A DNA stretch of 64,000 nucleotides from Cantharellus purpuraceus (lineage: Eukaryota; Basidiomycota; Agaricomycetes; Cantharellales; Hydnaceae): NCBI GenBank assembly GCA_025174535.1, contig JALBUN010000001.1, positions 2,790,001 through 2,854,000 on the forward strand, given 5' to 3'. Under the pieces are notes generated by a model. It worked only from the letters and a program-made list of their open reading frames with translations. It ran no database searches and was not told where the DNA came from. Positions 10,673-22,590 of the stretch are shown piece by piece. The translations under genes were made by a program, and so were the position numbers. The number at the start of each line of letters is the position of its first letter. The stretch's first letter is position 1.

Positions 10673-11799
10673 ATGCCATGATCCACTGCCAATTCTGAAC
10701 ATGCACGAACCATTGAGGTGCCTACTCCCAGCATTGACACCATCCCTGAGGTCATTGAAGAACTGATGGACCACATAGAGGCTGTCAATGAAGAGGATGA
10801 CACCCCGCCCTCCCCAAATCTGGTGCAAGCCATCTCCCTGCTTGCCAGCAGCATCTGTAACCCACAAGCCCCTAAGTCCTGGACCAAGGTCTGGCTCTGA
10901 TCCGTGAAAGCTCCAGCCATTCTTGGTGCAATGCTGGCTGAATTTCCATGACCACCCCGACGCGTTCACATCCAATCAGGTGAAGGTCACCTTCGCCATG
11001 TCCTATCTCAAGGGCACTGCACTGAACTACTTTGAGCCAGTGCTCATGGATGACTCTGATGATCCAATATGGTCAGAAGACTACACTGACTTCATCTCTG
11101 AACTTTGGACCAATTTCGGTCCTTACAACCCCAAGGCCGATGCTGAGAATGAACTCGATTGACTTTGGATGAAGGGAAATCACAAAATCGCAAAATACAT
11201 TGTGAGTTTCCAGCAGCTAGCCCCAAAAGTCCAATGGGGCGATGCCACACTCCAACGCCAATTTTATGTTGGTCTTCCATCCCGCATCAAGGACGAGATA
11301 TCATGGGTCGGTAAGCTGGATACTTTGGTTAACCTTTGCAAGCTTGCCCAATCCATCGACACCCGTTATTGGGAACATCAATCCAAGGTCTCTTGCGAAA
11401 ATTTGGCTAACAACAAATCAGACAAATCATTGGATCTTGAAGACCCCAAAGTCCAACAAGGGGTCTGATAAGAAGACCACCACCAACTCAGGCCAGAAGT
11501 CAAACATGGGTAATGCTGCCGCTTCCAGTTCCAGTCGGAACAACTCCAGAACCAGCAATAGCTCTGGAGCTCGCAAGAGCGCTCCAGACCTCTCCACCAA
11601 GCTGGGAAAAGATGGAAAACTTACCCAGCAGGAACACCAGCGTTGCATGGACAACAACCTCTGTCTGTTCTGTGGAAAACCTGGCCACCAAGCCAAGGAT
11701 TGCAACAAGGCAACCTTGTCCACAACAAAGGCAAAGGGCCATGCCACCAATGCCATGACAGGCAAGTCTGACACTAAAGTGACAGACCAAAAAAAATAG
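10673..11799 (+). pseudogene. G1b gag with CCHC zinc knuckle
   Basis: The original start is the ATG at 10673; codon 3 is TGA (10679-10681) where G1a has CGA. Segments then follow the G1a gag: IDTIPEVIEE near 10730, the capsid-like TSNQVKVTFAMSYLKGTAL part (10923-11162), a TGA after NELD at 11160, and a Ser/Asn-rich basic part. The C-terminal CLFCGKPGHQAKDC knuckle lies at about 11660-11705. It is the same protein as 8052-9194 on the other strand and is not translatable as one chain. Confidence 0.87.
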
Positions 11800-12406
11800 T
11801 AAGCAGTCCTATAGCCTCTGTACGGGCTGAGGGCTGCATTGGTACCCCCCATATGACAAATGAGGTCCGCCTGAACACATCCACTCTTTCCCACTCTGAC
11901 TCCCTTACCCTCCTCATCTACTCTGACTCCATTCCTGATACTGCTATCCAAGCATTAATTGACTCTGGTTCTACTCACTGTTTCCTTGATTCCTCTTTTT
12001 CTGATTTACATAAACTCCATACATACTCCATAACTCTGATATCGCTCTGATTATTTGATGGCACTACTAATGCTGTTATTTCATGAGCTATAGATCTGTC
12101 TATCCATTTTTCTGTCAGAGAAATCCAGAACCTTACATTCTATGTTACTCCGCTTGACTCCAGCTGTTCTGTGGTTCTCAGACATAACTGGCTCACCCAC
12201 TACAATCTGTTGATTGACTGGGCATTGGGCAAATCACATTCTGGTCCCCAGTACAGGCTGTCTCATCCCCGACATCACCAGCAACTTTAGGTGCGAGATT
12301 ATCTTCTGCCTCTGCTGACTCTGCTCTGATAGATACTCCATCTACCCCTCTGTCTATATCAATGGTGGACACTATGGTCTTTGCCAGACTAAGCAAACTG
12401 GACGGT
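11800..12406 (+). pseudogene. G1b protease region, truncated by copia insertion
   Basis: The frame from 11853 encodes SDSIPDTAIQALIDSGSTHCF, with the retropepsin D-S-G triad. It corresponds to 7998-7440 of G1a on the other strand. It breaks off at GGACGG (12406), where the copia LTR begins. About 430 bp covering the end of protease and the start of RT are missing before pol resumes at 15919. Confidence 0.8.
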
Positions 12407-12567
12407 TGTCATGTAGAGCTCAAAAGTGAAGTTTTATGTTATTAGATAAGCCAAAATACAAACTCAGCAAAAAAGCGAAATTGTAACACATAAAACACTC
12501 ATATCTTCTCACAGAATAATCCATATCATACCAAACTTTCCAGGGACCTTCAGTGCATTCCAACACA
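12407..12567 (-). repeat. 3' LTR of Co1 (161 bp)
   Basis: On the minus strand it runs from TGTGTTGGAATGCACTG to GAGCTCTACATGACA (TG...CA). Its start directly follows the purine tract CATTGAGGGGG. There is no partner LTR, so the exact length is inferred from the ends only. Confidence 0.7.
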
Positions 12568-12578
12568 CCCCCTCAATG
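12568..12578 (-). promoter_or_regulatory. Polypurine tract of Co1
   Basis: CATTGAGGGGG (minus strand) abuts the 3' LTR, the expected plus-strand primer for cDNA synthesis. It overlaps the last codons of pol. Confidence 0.65.
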
Positions 12579-15500
12579 AAGTGTCCCTTCAATGCTCCAA
12601 ATACCCAATCCATCTCTGAACTTCACATGCTTAGCACACACCAGACTCTTGGTTAGCACATCAGCTACAATCTCATGTGTCGGCACAAACTGAAGTTTCA
12701 GCAATCTCCTTTCCACCTTGTCCCTCAACCAGTGATACATGACATCAATGTGCTTCATCCTGGAGTGATGTTCAGGGTTCTTGGATATGGCAATGGCAGG
12801 TTGGCTGTCGCAATAAAGCGTAACTGGAGGAAGATGGTAGCCAAGTTCAGTCAGCAACTGTTTCAACCACATGGCTTCATGTCCCGCAAAGTTGGCTGAC
12901 ATGTATTCAGCATCAGATGAGGATGTTGCCACTGTTGGTTGTCGTTTGCTGCTCCAACTGACTGCTGCTCCACCAATGAAGAAGGCGTATCCAGTCGTTG
13001 ACCGTCTCCTATCCTCATCTCCTGCATAGTTGGCATCACAGTAGGCCTGGAGCATCGCTTGGGAGCCAGGGTCTGGAGGTTCATACGTCAATCCCAGTTC
13101 GGTAGTCCCCTTGAGATATTTGAGCATGTGCTGCACCGCCTTCCAATGACCTAAACCAGGATTTGAGTTGAATTGGCAAAGTTCACCAACAGCATGTGCA
13201 ATGTCCGGTCTGGTTCCAATTGCAAGGTAATTCAGGCTCCCAACAGCGGCAAGGTACGGAACACCTCTCATGGCCTCAACGTCCTCCTTTGACTGTGGGC
13301 AGAGATCCTTGGAGAGATGACAGCCTGGATCAAGAGGGGTAGACACTGGCTTGCAATTCTCCATGTTGAACCGCTTCAAAACATCCAGTGCATACTTGTG
13401 CTGGTTAAGGTGCAATGTCCTCTTTCTCCTGTCCCTGTGGATTTCCAGACCAACAATGTACCTGGCAGGTCCCATGTCCTTCATTTTGAAGTGTTGCGAC
13501 AGCTCAAGCTTTACTTTGTCAAGATGGGTGCGACTGTTGCATGTCATGAGCTGATCGTCAACGTAGACAGGGATGTAGACTTTGATGGGTCCTTGGATGT
13601 AGAGGTAAAGGCAGCTGTCCACTTTGGATCTGGTGAATCCCATGTGATGGAAAGCGTCATCCAGTTTGGCATGCCACCTGTTTCCTCCTTGCCTGGTTCT
13701 GTAGATGGCCTTGTTCAGTCTCCCGACCTTGTCTCCCTGCTTGTACCCTTCTGGAAGTTCCATGTAGACCTCTTCTTCAATATCACCATTCAAATAGGCA
13801 GATTTGAAGTCGACTTGGTCCAATTCCAGATCCTCAAGGGCGGTGATGGCCAGGAGCACTCTGAGCATGTTGAATCTCACAACAGGGGCAAATGTTTCCA
13901 TGAAGTCAATCCCTGCCTTCTGCGTGTATCCTTTTGCAACCACTCTAGATCTGAAGCGCTCAATGGATCCATCAGGGTGCTTCTTAAGTCTGAATACCCA
14001 TTTGGATCCCACGGCCTTCTTCCCTGCAGGGAGGTCCACCACCGTCCAAACATTGTTGTCCATGAGCGACTGATATTCATCATTGCAGGACTCTCTCCAC
14101 CATGGTGCATCAACTCTAGACATGGCTTCCTGATAACTGGATGGTTCAGGGAGGTCAGGAGCGTTGCTGAGGTTGACAAGTTCCTGAAGTGGATGTTGGA
14201 CAGATGGTATGGCAGATTCAGCCTGTTCCACCCCCTCATTCTGGGCATTGTCCACCCCCTCAGTTGGATCATCTCTTCCCTCTGACTCGAGTGGAGGATT
14301 CCTGTACTGGGCAGCATTTGGGACAAGCCACCATGGTTGGGGAGGGATGCGGATGCGTGTTGAACGTCTCAGAGGTGGGTCAGGTGGTAGAGGTGGAGAT
14401 GGGGATGGTGGAGGGGATGTAGGGGATGGTGTTGCAACGTCTGGCAATGGTAGTAAAGGGGGGGTAGCTGGAGGAATAACTGGAGGGGAAGTAGAGGTCT
14501 GGTGAATGGCCACATCATCAGGAAGTTGCACAAGTTGCTGTGGTGGATTGTGCATGGTGGATGTATGTGGGTGACCAGATTCATCAAAAATGACATCCCT
14601 GCTTATCAATACCCTCCTTCCGACTGGGTCCCACAGTCGCCATGCCTTAGTCCCAGTTTCATATCCAATCATGATACACTTGGTAGAGTGTGATTCAAGG
14701 TGGCGTCTTTTAGATTTGGGGACATGGACAAACGCAGTGGAGCCAAATACCCTGAAATGTGCAACAGATGGCTTGTGACCATGCCAGGCTTCATATGGAG
14801 TCCCATGGGAAAGCGCAGAAGTGGGAGAGCAGTTGTGGAGAAGAGTGAATGCTAAGGCTGCTTCTCCCCAGAAAGAAGGACCTAGTTTGGTATCATGTAG
14901 CATGGATATAACACCTTCTTCCAGAGTCCTGTTGTAGCGCTCTGCAACTCCATTCTGCTGTGGTGTTCCCGGTGCAGTCTTTTGCCTGAAGATCCCAGAG
15001 GACATGGTCAGGAAAGAGAACTGGTGCGATGAGTATTCTCCTCCTTTGTCATCTCTCAGGGTTTTGATCTGTTTGCCAGTCTGGTTCTCCACCAGTGCTT
15101 TGAACTGCTTGAACGCGTCTAACGCCTGGTCCTTGGTCTTGATCAAGTACAGGCTCACAAAACGAGATTTGTCGTCAATGAATGTGATCCAGTACCTAAA
15201 TCCCTGCGCAGTGGGCACCTTCAATGGACCATGAACGTCAGAATGAATGAGTTCAAGAATGTCGGAGGCCCTGAAGGAGGCTTTCTTGGGGAATGAATCA
15301 CGGTGTTGTTTGCCATGAATGCACGCTTTGCAGATTTTGGGGAATGGATTGTCTGATGTGATGTCCATCCCCTCCACCATATTTTGCGTGACTAGCTGTT
15401 TGACAGCATCAATCCCCAGATGCCCAAAGCGACGGTGCCATAGTTGTAGATCCAGTGACTTGGATGCAGCAATGTGTGCAGTGTGTGAGAGCGTGTTGCC

Positions 15501-15917
15501 ATCCAGGTATGCCAGTCTCCCCTTGACTGTCGCAGTACATATCAGTTTACCCAACTTGTAGAATTTCACAACCGCTCCTATGATTTCCACACGAATCTGA
15601 TGGTGCATGGTCAAGAAGAGGAGTGAGAGGAGGTTGTTTGCAAGTTTGGGAACATAGAGTACATTGCTGAACAGTATAGGTTTCAAGTTTGGATCATTTG
15701 GGCAAAACATCACCGTGCCAATCCCTTCAGAGTACACAACACTATTGTCTGCCAATTCAATGGGAGCCCTATGAGGTTTGAGCTCCTTAAACCAATGGCA
15801 ATTTGGAGTCATATGTAATGAGGCTCCTGAATCGGTGCACCAAAGGGAATTGGTATCAGAGACAAGTGCGTGATGAGGGAGAGAGGAAATGCTTGCAGTG
15901 GTGAATAAGAAAGACTA
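12573..15917 (-). CDS. Copia pol polyprotein (open, 5'-truncated)
   Basis: An uninterrupted frame of about 1,115 codons; the first internal Met is at 15812. In order it holds a protease with DSGAS, the integrase zinc finger (HRRFGHLG...CKACIHGKQH), the integrase core (HSDVHGPLK, FIDDKSRF, then GTPQQNGVAERYNRTL with the catalytic Glu), a Pro/Ser-rich linker, RT (SKWVFRLK, QVDFKSAYLNG, YVDDQ) and RNase H (YCDANYAGD, SSSDAEY, ending VADVLTKSL). All catalytic motifs of Ty1/copia pol are present, but there is no start codon, gag or 5' LTR, so the element cannot move by itself. It is far better preserved than the G1 sequence around it, so it is the younger insertion. Confidence 0.93.
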
Positions 15918-15918
15918 A

Positions 15919-18590
15919 TAACCCAATACCCCGCACCTCGGACCTACTCGAAAGTCCTCAAAAGGCTAAGATCTGTTCCAAAATAGATCTCCGACATGCT
16001 TACCATCTAGTCTGCATCCGAGAAGGCGACGAATGGAAAATGACCTTCCACACACGATATGGATCTTTCGAGTGGTGCGTCATGCCCTTCGGACTAACCA
16101 ATGCTCTGGCTGCCTTCCAGAGGTTCATGAATGATACCTTTGCCAACCTCCTCAATGTGACTGTCCTCATTTACTTAGACAACATTTTGGTATATTTGGA
16201 CAACAAAGAAGAACATCGGACACATGTCCAAGAGGTACTCTGACGTCTCTGAAAACATGGCCTCTTCGCCTGTGCTGACAAATGCAAATTCCACTCTGAC
16301 TCGGTTGAGTATCTAGGCTATATCCTCTCCCCGGCAGGACTGACAATGTCTGATGACAAAATCAAAGCCATACAGGAATGGCCGGAACCACGGAAAGTCA
16401 AGGACGTACAGTCCTTCCTAGGGTTTGCCAACTTCTACCGCCGCTTCATTCACGGCTACTCTGATATCACTGTTCCACTCACCTGACTCACTAGGAAGGG
16501 TATCCAATGGAATTTCACTGATGAATGTAGACAGAGCTTTGAGGCCTTGAAAAAGGCCTTTACTTCCACTCTGATACTGACTCATTGGGTTCCAGATGTT
16601 CCTATCCTATTAGAGACCAATGCCTCCGACTATGCACTTGCCACGATCCTGTCCATCATCTCTCCAGACGACAGACAAGTCCACCCGATCGCTTTTCACT
16701 TGCGTACATTTACGCCCCCCAAACTGAACTATGACGTCCATGACAAAGAGCTCCTTGCCATATATGAAGCCTTCTGGATATGGAGACACTACCTTGAAGG
16801 CCCCTCCAATCCGGTGGACGTCATAACTGACCACAAGAACTTGGAATACTTCTCCACAATGAAACTGCTCACCTGGAGACAAGTCCGATGGTCCAAATAC
16901 CTATCTCAGTTCAATCTCATTATCCGTTTCTGCCCAGGTCGACTTGGAGCAAAGCCCGACGCTTTAACTAGACAATGGGACGTCTACCCTAAAGAGGGGA
17001 ATAGCAACTATGCCACTGTAAACCCTCACAACTTTCACCCTGTGTTTACTAACGAGCAGCTGGCATCGTCCCTACAAGCATCCACCCTCATGACTCCCAC
17101 CCTCTGAGCTGTCACCATTATAAACATTGACCAACTCTGCTCCGACATCCGCTCATCACTCCGATCTGATCCTATTGCAGTTAAACACTTGGACAACCCT
17201 TCTGATTGAAAATGGTCACTTGACCCCGAAGGACACCTCTGACACAACAACTGGATATATGTCCCTGATGCCAACAGTCTCCAACTCCAAGTTTTGCAGT
17301 ATTATCATGATCACCCAATTTCAGGCCATTTTGGGCAAAATCGCACACAAGGATTAATCTGACGGGACTATGTATGGCCAAAAATGCGAGAATACATTCA
17401 ACACTACTGTAACTCCTGCACCACATGTATGCACTCAAAATCACAAAGGCACAAACCCTACGGAACACTTAAGCAACTTCCAGTCCCAGAACAACCATGG
17501 AACTCCATCTCCATGGATTTCATAGAGAAGCTCCCCCCATTGCTCAGATACGACACCATACTTGTGATTGTCGACAGGTTCACCAAACAGTCACTATTCA
17601 TTCTGACGCATGACACCATCACCTCCACCTCACTAGCTAAATTGTTCGTTCTCCACGTATTCTCCAAACATGGAGTCCCATCGCACGTCACATCCGATCT
17701 GGGCGCAGAGTTCGTCTCCTCCTTCTTCCGCACATTAGGAAAGGCTCTCAACATGAAGCTTCATTTCACCTCCGGATACCACCCTGAAGGAGACGGACAA
17801 ACAGAATGAATCAGTCCCTGGAACAATACCTCCGAATCTATTGTAACTATCAACAAGACAACTGGGCTGATCTACTTCCAATAGCAGAGTTTGCCTACAA
17901 CAATGCGCTGAACGTGACTACTGGCGTCTCTCCGTTCTTTGCTAATAAAAAGGCTACCATCTGAACATCTCCGTCCACCCTGAGAAAGAACTTGCCTCCA
18001 CCAAAGCCTGCCAATTCATAACCGACCTTGATCAACTACACCAACATCTCCAAGAAACCATCTCCGATGCCCAGAAACAATATCAAGTCTCCACAGACCG
18101 ACGCCGCATTCCAGCTCCGGACCTGCAAATCAGAGACAAAGTATTCGTTAAGGCTGAACACTTCCAGACCACCCGTCCATTGAAGAAACTCTCTGAGAAA
18201 TATTTAGGTCCTTATGAGGTCATTGCTCACGCAGGCAGCAGGTCCTTCACCCTCTGCCTCCCAGACCACTTCTGAGCAGTTCATCCGGTTTTCCATATAT
18301 CAATGCTTGAACCCGCTACTATGAACGAGATCTCCAGTCGCACACAACCTCCACCTCCCCCGATCACCATCAAAGGAGACAATGAATATGAGATATCTGA
18401 GATCCTGGACTCGAAGATTGACCTCTGATACAAGTGCAAGCTCCAGTACTTAGTCAAATGGACTGGATACGAAGGCACCGATGAAGAGTCCTCATGGATG
18501 TCCATGTCCGAACTCGATCACGCATCTGAATCCGTCTCTGACTTTCACTCCACTTATCCAGACAAACCTGGCCCTCTTATGAATCTTTAA
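15919..18590 (+). pseudogene. G1b pol: RT, RNase H, integrase, chromodomain
   Basis: Pol resumes after the copia insertion. RT (16040-16243, [14 protein letters not shown], then [12 protein letters not shown] with LDN in place of the usual LDD) is followed by RNase H (16547-17107, LLETNASDYALA, DHKNLEYF), the integrase finger (CTTCMHSKSQRH), the core (17384-17809, MDFIEKLPP, DRFTKQSLF, ending HPEGDGQTE) and the GPY/chromodomain part (to about 18590). Stops at 16241, 16484 and after PTL near 17104 are TGA. At 16484 the G1a copy keeps CGA (6480-6478), so the stop arose by C-to-T at a CpG. Not functional. Confidence 0.9.
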
Positions 18591-20010
18591 GTTCGATTGC
18601 TAATGCTAATTCTATTATTTCGCATCATCATTTTATTACAAGTCACAAGGGAAATTACCAGCCTGCCCAAAAAGCTCCGAAGGAATCACTCCGACTCATT
18701 TCTTTTCCGCTCCAAAATTTATAATCATTTTTATTTTTATTTTATACATCATGTTTCCTTTTTCCCTTCCCCTTATCTACCTCAGGCTCCGTCTCCAACT
18801 CATCATCACTCTCTACATCCGACACCCAATCTTTCTCATCCCCCATGTCCGAATCCTCATCCAAAGGGGCCATGAACTTCCGCAACCGACGTAACTCGGC
18901 TGTCCACTGACCCTCCAGAACCTCTTTCATTGTCTTCACCAAGTCCACTAGCAACCCCTCTGTCCGCTGGAGGTGCTCTGACTGCAGGTTAACCAGCTGA
19001 ATCAGCTGGCCCACGGTACTATTGGGTGCAGAGACACACCCCGTACCTGCACCGGTCGTTGCCCCTTCCAATCCAACACCGCTACCCCCGGCTGCCACAG
19101 CACCTGTCTCCGTCCGCCACTTTTTGGTTGGACGACCTTCCGACTCTTTCTCTGCCCCTCCTTGTACCACTAGTTGTGGCTTGACACTCCGACTCCGGGG
19201 ATCAAACTTTCCATCGATCCTACACCCTCCTTTCTGACCCCGACAACGATCGCAGGACCGAAGGTGACGAGTTGGGCCGGTAGGCCACACGCACTCCACA
19301 CCCACATCACGACACAAATCGCATGTTACGCCAGGCCCGCCGAATGGCTCCGTTGGAGCCAGAGCCTTGGGTGGTCCGCCCCTTCTCGCTGCGGCCTCCA
19401 AGTGCTCCCTCTCCTCCTCCTTGTCCTGCTGTTCCACTGCTGCCTTCTCCCTCTCGTGCTTGTGAAGCTGGATCGCCGACCTAGCAACACGCAGCTCCTT
19501 CTTACAGGTCACCAAAACGCGACTCTCCACCTTACACCATATGACCCTCCGATCCGCCTCCCGCTTCTCCGTATCAGCACTCAGTGTCGGTTCGCTTAAG
19601 GAATAGATCCTATAAGCCTGCATGCAATGGTCCTAGCAAACAGACGGTGTGTAACGCAGTTGTTCAGCACTCCAAAGATCAATCAGGGCGAGGGGTAAGT
19701 AACAGGGAAGTGGGATAGTGCTCTGTGGTTGGATGGGGATGGGAGCTAAAGGTCGGTCCCGATGGCTGATCGTGCTCTGTGACTGGATGACAATGTGGAG
19801 CCCAGTTGGGAGGTACGTGAAAGCTGGTTTCAGGAGAAGCAACCTCTCAGTGGCGGAGGGAAATCTGATCGTTGAACCAAGGTGTTTTACCTCAGTGTAG
19901 AGATGATGGATTGTGATGTAGAGCATAGAGCGTAGACTTAGAGCGTGGACTTTGACTTTAGAGCTTTGGCTGAAAACTTGTTGATTGATTCCAAAGGTGA
20001 AAACTAGCAC

Positions 20011-20021
20011 CCTTTTATATA
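20011..20021 (-). promoter_or_regulatory. TATA box of the L3 LTR
   Basis: On the minus strand it reads TATATAAAAGG, followed by GTGCTAGTTTTCACC. It is repeated at the very end of the window (about 63990). Confidence 0.6.
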
Positions 20022-20358
20022 CAAATCCCCAGGGCACAACGACACAATATGAGGAGCAAATGATGCGATATGATGCAAGAAATGCTGATCAAGCCAGCTG
20101 ACAAAGCGTGTGAAGTTGAACTACTAATGGGGAAATCATGGAGAAATGAAACAACAGATAGGGGTAATCTTTGTAAGAATAGGGGGTGATGAGTAATAAA
20201 AGAACCAAAAATAGAACAAGGATAAGTAAGTCGTGTATGAATGAATTAAAAGATGTAACAGGGGTGAGTCATATAAAAGAACAATAGAAACATCCACCAA
20301 TACCATCTTCCCTACGGCTCCGAAGGTAAATTGACCCTGAGTCACATGAGGACTTCAG

Positions 20359-20793
20359 TCAGCATCCACAACAAATACTCCTTATTGTCTTAGTGATCCG
20401 TCTCCATATGGTATCCCGTTCCAAGAGTATTTGGTCCCTTTGCCTGACACGATGTAACCTGAGTTGGATTGAAGTGGGAGGATAGGTCAGTGATGGCGAC
20501 TGAAATTCTACCTCACGTTTGACTCTTCTATCTGTGTTATGATATAGAGGTGAAATGTCGAGGAATGTATATGGTTCAACGGAATTGTGAAAGAATATGG
20601 GATCGCCAATGGCATAAGAGAGACATGGTGGGGATCTTGGATGTTGAAAGAGTTTTGGAAGTATTTTGACACGTGGAGGTGGCTTAACATGCCCGTGGAG
20701 CTCAGCGTATTTTTGATAGTCCTCTGTGTCCAGAGACCAGTGTGACGTATTATTAGAAGTGATGTTGGAGAGGGGAATAGAATGGGAAGCCAT
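20359..20793 (-). CDS. Small accessory ORF next to the L3 LTR, function unknown
   Basis: An open frame of 144 residues starting MASHSIPLSNITSNNTSHW. I see no signal peptide, membrane segment or known motif. It resembles the 153-residue ORF at 54149-54610 in the G3 element: both have a W-S-x-D stretch, then a DY, a P-rich PPPxV segment, a DPIFF or DPLFI block and PYTF in the same order. Both lie on the same strand as the element and directly before the 3' LTR. A conserved extra gene of this LTR lineage is the natural reading; the role is unknown. Confidence 0.6.
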   Translation of the reverse strand: MASHSIPLSNITSNNTSHWSLDTEDYQKYAELHGHVKPPPRVKILPKLFQHPRSPPCLSYAIGDPIFFHNSVEPYTFLDISPLYHNTDRRVKREVEFQSPSLTYPPTSIQLRLHRVRQRDQILLERDTIWRRITKTIRSICCGC

Positions 20794-21969
20794 GTGAATG
20801 ATGATGAAAGGATTGGTGTGAATAGAAGGCTGATAATGATTGATGGCGATGAAACACGAGTGACGATTGATGGCTAGAATTAGAGACTGAGGTGGAGAGG
20901 GAGTTGCGGCGCTATTTAAAAGTTGATACGAAAAGACGCTGGCGGAGTTGGACTGTCAGAGTGGTTCAATATGCATCCTCGATGCGTCCTGGCTTGTCAT
21001 CGGGTATGCCTTCAATGAAAAGACTGTGATGTCGAGGTTCTTCTTGGTGGTAGCAGCGTAGAGCTCTGCTCTTTTATGAGCCTCGACCGCGGCTACCCAA
21101 GCCATCTCCTCATAACGATTTGAAGTTGGATCCGGCTCCGCATCCGTCCTGACGTCCACACCCGCCTCGGGCTCCGCATTTGCGTCAAGCTCCATATTGG
21201 CATCCAGATCCGCCTCTACCTCCGCTCTCTCTGCCTCTGCCGCTTCATCTTCCTCAGCCGCACCCAACCCAAATAATGGCCATACCCACGGACGTAATGG
21301 TGAGTCAACCGCAGTGACAGTTGTCAGGCGAGTTGTCTCCGACTGCATAACAGAAATAATGGTGACTTCCGGGGTCCCTGTCTGTATTGGCACACTTGGA
21401 CTTCCTGGGTGGCTGGTCACCCCTGCCCCAGTCACCTCCTCCTCTACCTCCATGGTGGCCTCTAGCTCGTGCACCTGCTCCTCCACTTCCTTCAGTCTCG
21501 CGGCCTCCATCGTGGCCACAAGTTCCTTTACCCTGCAAGCTCTCTCAGCTTTTGCCTCCTCCTCCTTCTGTCTCTGTTCCATCTCCACCACCTCTTTCTG
21601 CCTCTGCTCCTCCTCCTTCTGTCTCCATTCCGCCTCCTCCTCCTCCTTGCGTCTCCGTTCTGCCTCCTCCTCCTCCTTCCATCTCTGTTCCGCCTCCTCC
21701 TCCTCCTTCCGTCTCCGTTCCGCTTCCTCTTCCTCTTTCCATTTCTGCTCCTCTTCCTCTTCTTTCCGTCGGGCCAAGAGCAGCTGCTCAAGCTCGGCCA
21801 TGTTCATGCTTGCCAAAGGGTTTGACATTGTTGAGGATAAGACCTCAATCATGCCCCTCCTTTTATATGTCTCCAGACCCCCGTTATAACTCTGACTGTG
21901 CCCAACTGTCTCACCTATTCAATCCACAGACATGAGGCCTCAGGGGCTTGGCCTTAAATGGAGAGATAC

Positions 21970-22590
21970 TGTTATGACTATATTCATTAACGTCCAGATC
22001 CCCATCCGATCCCCTCAGATCCCCGCGCATATGAAATCTATACTCCATTTGGAAACCGCCGTCTCCATCTACCTGTCCAATCGTCACCGCTGATTCCACC
22101 CATCCATCTCCGGTTCCGATTGATGCATCAGCATCACCATAGGAACCTGGACATCCGTCCCCATCGGACTCAGACATACTCATGTAAGGCCGTCAGCCTT
22201 GGAGACCCATCACCGGAGTAATTATTATTAGATTTCAAAATATGTTTAAGTTTCCCGACTGGGGACTTCATTCCCCAGTTTGAATATCAAATCATGCCTA
22301 GTTCCTAAGTCCGATCCTAACTCTCTAAGTCGTACTCCGTCTCTGAAATCTCGGACACCGGTATTAGTGAGGGCGCAGCACATAAGCTGAAGCCAAGTCT
22401 GTCCCAACCCCCACGACATGCTCTGACTCCAACCCAACCTCCAACCCAACCTCCAACCCAACCTCCAACCCAACCTCCAACCCAACCTCCAACCCAACCT
22501 CCAACCCAACCTCCAACCCAACCTCCAACCCAACCTCCAACCCGAACTCCAACCCAATCTCCAACCCCCAATCAGACCTAGTGTGTAACA
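21970..22590 (+). repeat. Middle G1 LTR (621 bp, enlarged by a minisatellite)
   Basis: Ends TGTTATGAC and GTGTGTAACA. It is 80 bp longer than the other two LTRs of the composite because of a 12-bp repeat at 22430-22556. It is followed directly by pol sequence of the distal half (AACCTCCACC...) rather than by non-element DNA. Confidence 0.92.
22430..22556 (+). repeat. 12-bp minisatellite in the G1b LTR
   Basis: About ten tandem copies of CAACCCAACCTC, nearly identical. Other G1 LTRs have non-repetitive sequence at this site (for example CGACTCCGACCAAACCTCC near 10580), so the array expanded after this copy was made. Confidence 0.92.

Larger units (their letters stand above)
12407..15918 (-). 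mobile_element. Co1: Ty1/copia element lacking gag and 5' LTR
   Basis: This is a minus-strand copia element in the pol gene of G1b. Left to right it has a short 3' LTR (12407-12567), a polypurine tract and a long open pol frame. The right end breaks inside protease-coding sequence at about 15917, directly joined to G1b RT. Both the copia 5' part and about 430 bp of G1b are missing at that junction, which suggests one deletion after insertion. Confidence 0.9.
19585..20997 (-). mobile_element. L3: LTR element remnant with one small ORF
   Basis: The left end TGTCGGTTCGCTTAAGG (19585) follows CTCAG (19580-19584) of the disrupted gene. The same left end recurs at 63559. The LTR part holds a minus-strand TATA (20011-20021) and probably extends to about 20361-20370. 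To its right is a small ORF (20359-20793) and about 200 bp of unplaced sequence before the Zn-cluster gene resumes. The right target duplication and any 5' LTR are missing, so the element is 5'-truncated. Its family (gypsy or copia) rests only on the similarity of its ORF to that of G3. Confidence 0.7.
18742..21852 (-). pseudogene. Convergent Zn-cluster gene of G1b, split by an L3 element
   Basis: The N-terminal part is 21852-20998: MIEVLSSTMSNPLASM, then a long Glu/Arg/Lys coiled coil and the acidic middle ending near AELYAATTKKNL. The C-terminal part is 19584-18742: the Cys cluster CDLCRDVGVEC and CDRCRGQKGGC, then DEDSDMGDEKDW and a KGKGKRKHDV end. The L3 element (19585 to about 20997) separates them. 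The two parts look otherwise open, so this copy may have been intact before the insertion. An ATATAAAAGG box lies just upstream of the first ATG. Confidence 0.88.

Noticed and set aside
13317..14285. 322-codon plus-strand open frame in the copia element
   Set aside because: Shadow of the copia pol on the other strand; no recognisable motif.
20997..20998. Clean right end with target duplication for the L3 element
   Set aside because: The left side has CTCAG, but no CTCAG stands before GGTATGCC on the right; the end is a deletion or an undetermined break.
21197..21889. Plus-strand Ser/Pro/Leu-rich open frames opposite the coiled coil (also 24290-24761 and 30272-30706)
   Set aside because: Mirror frames of the Glu/Arg-rich coiled coil of the convergent gene; composition is forced by the purine-rich repeat and no domain is visible.
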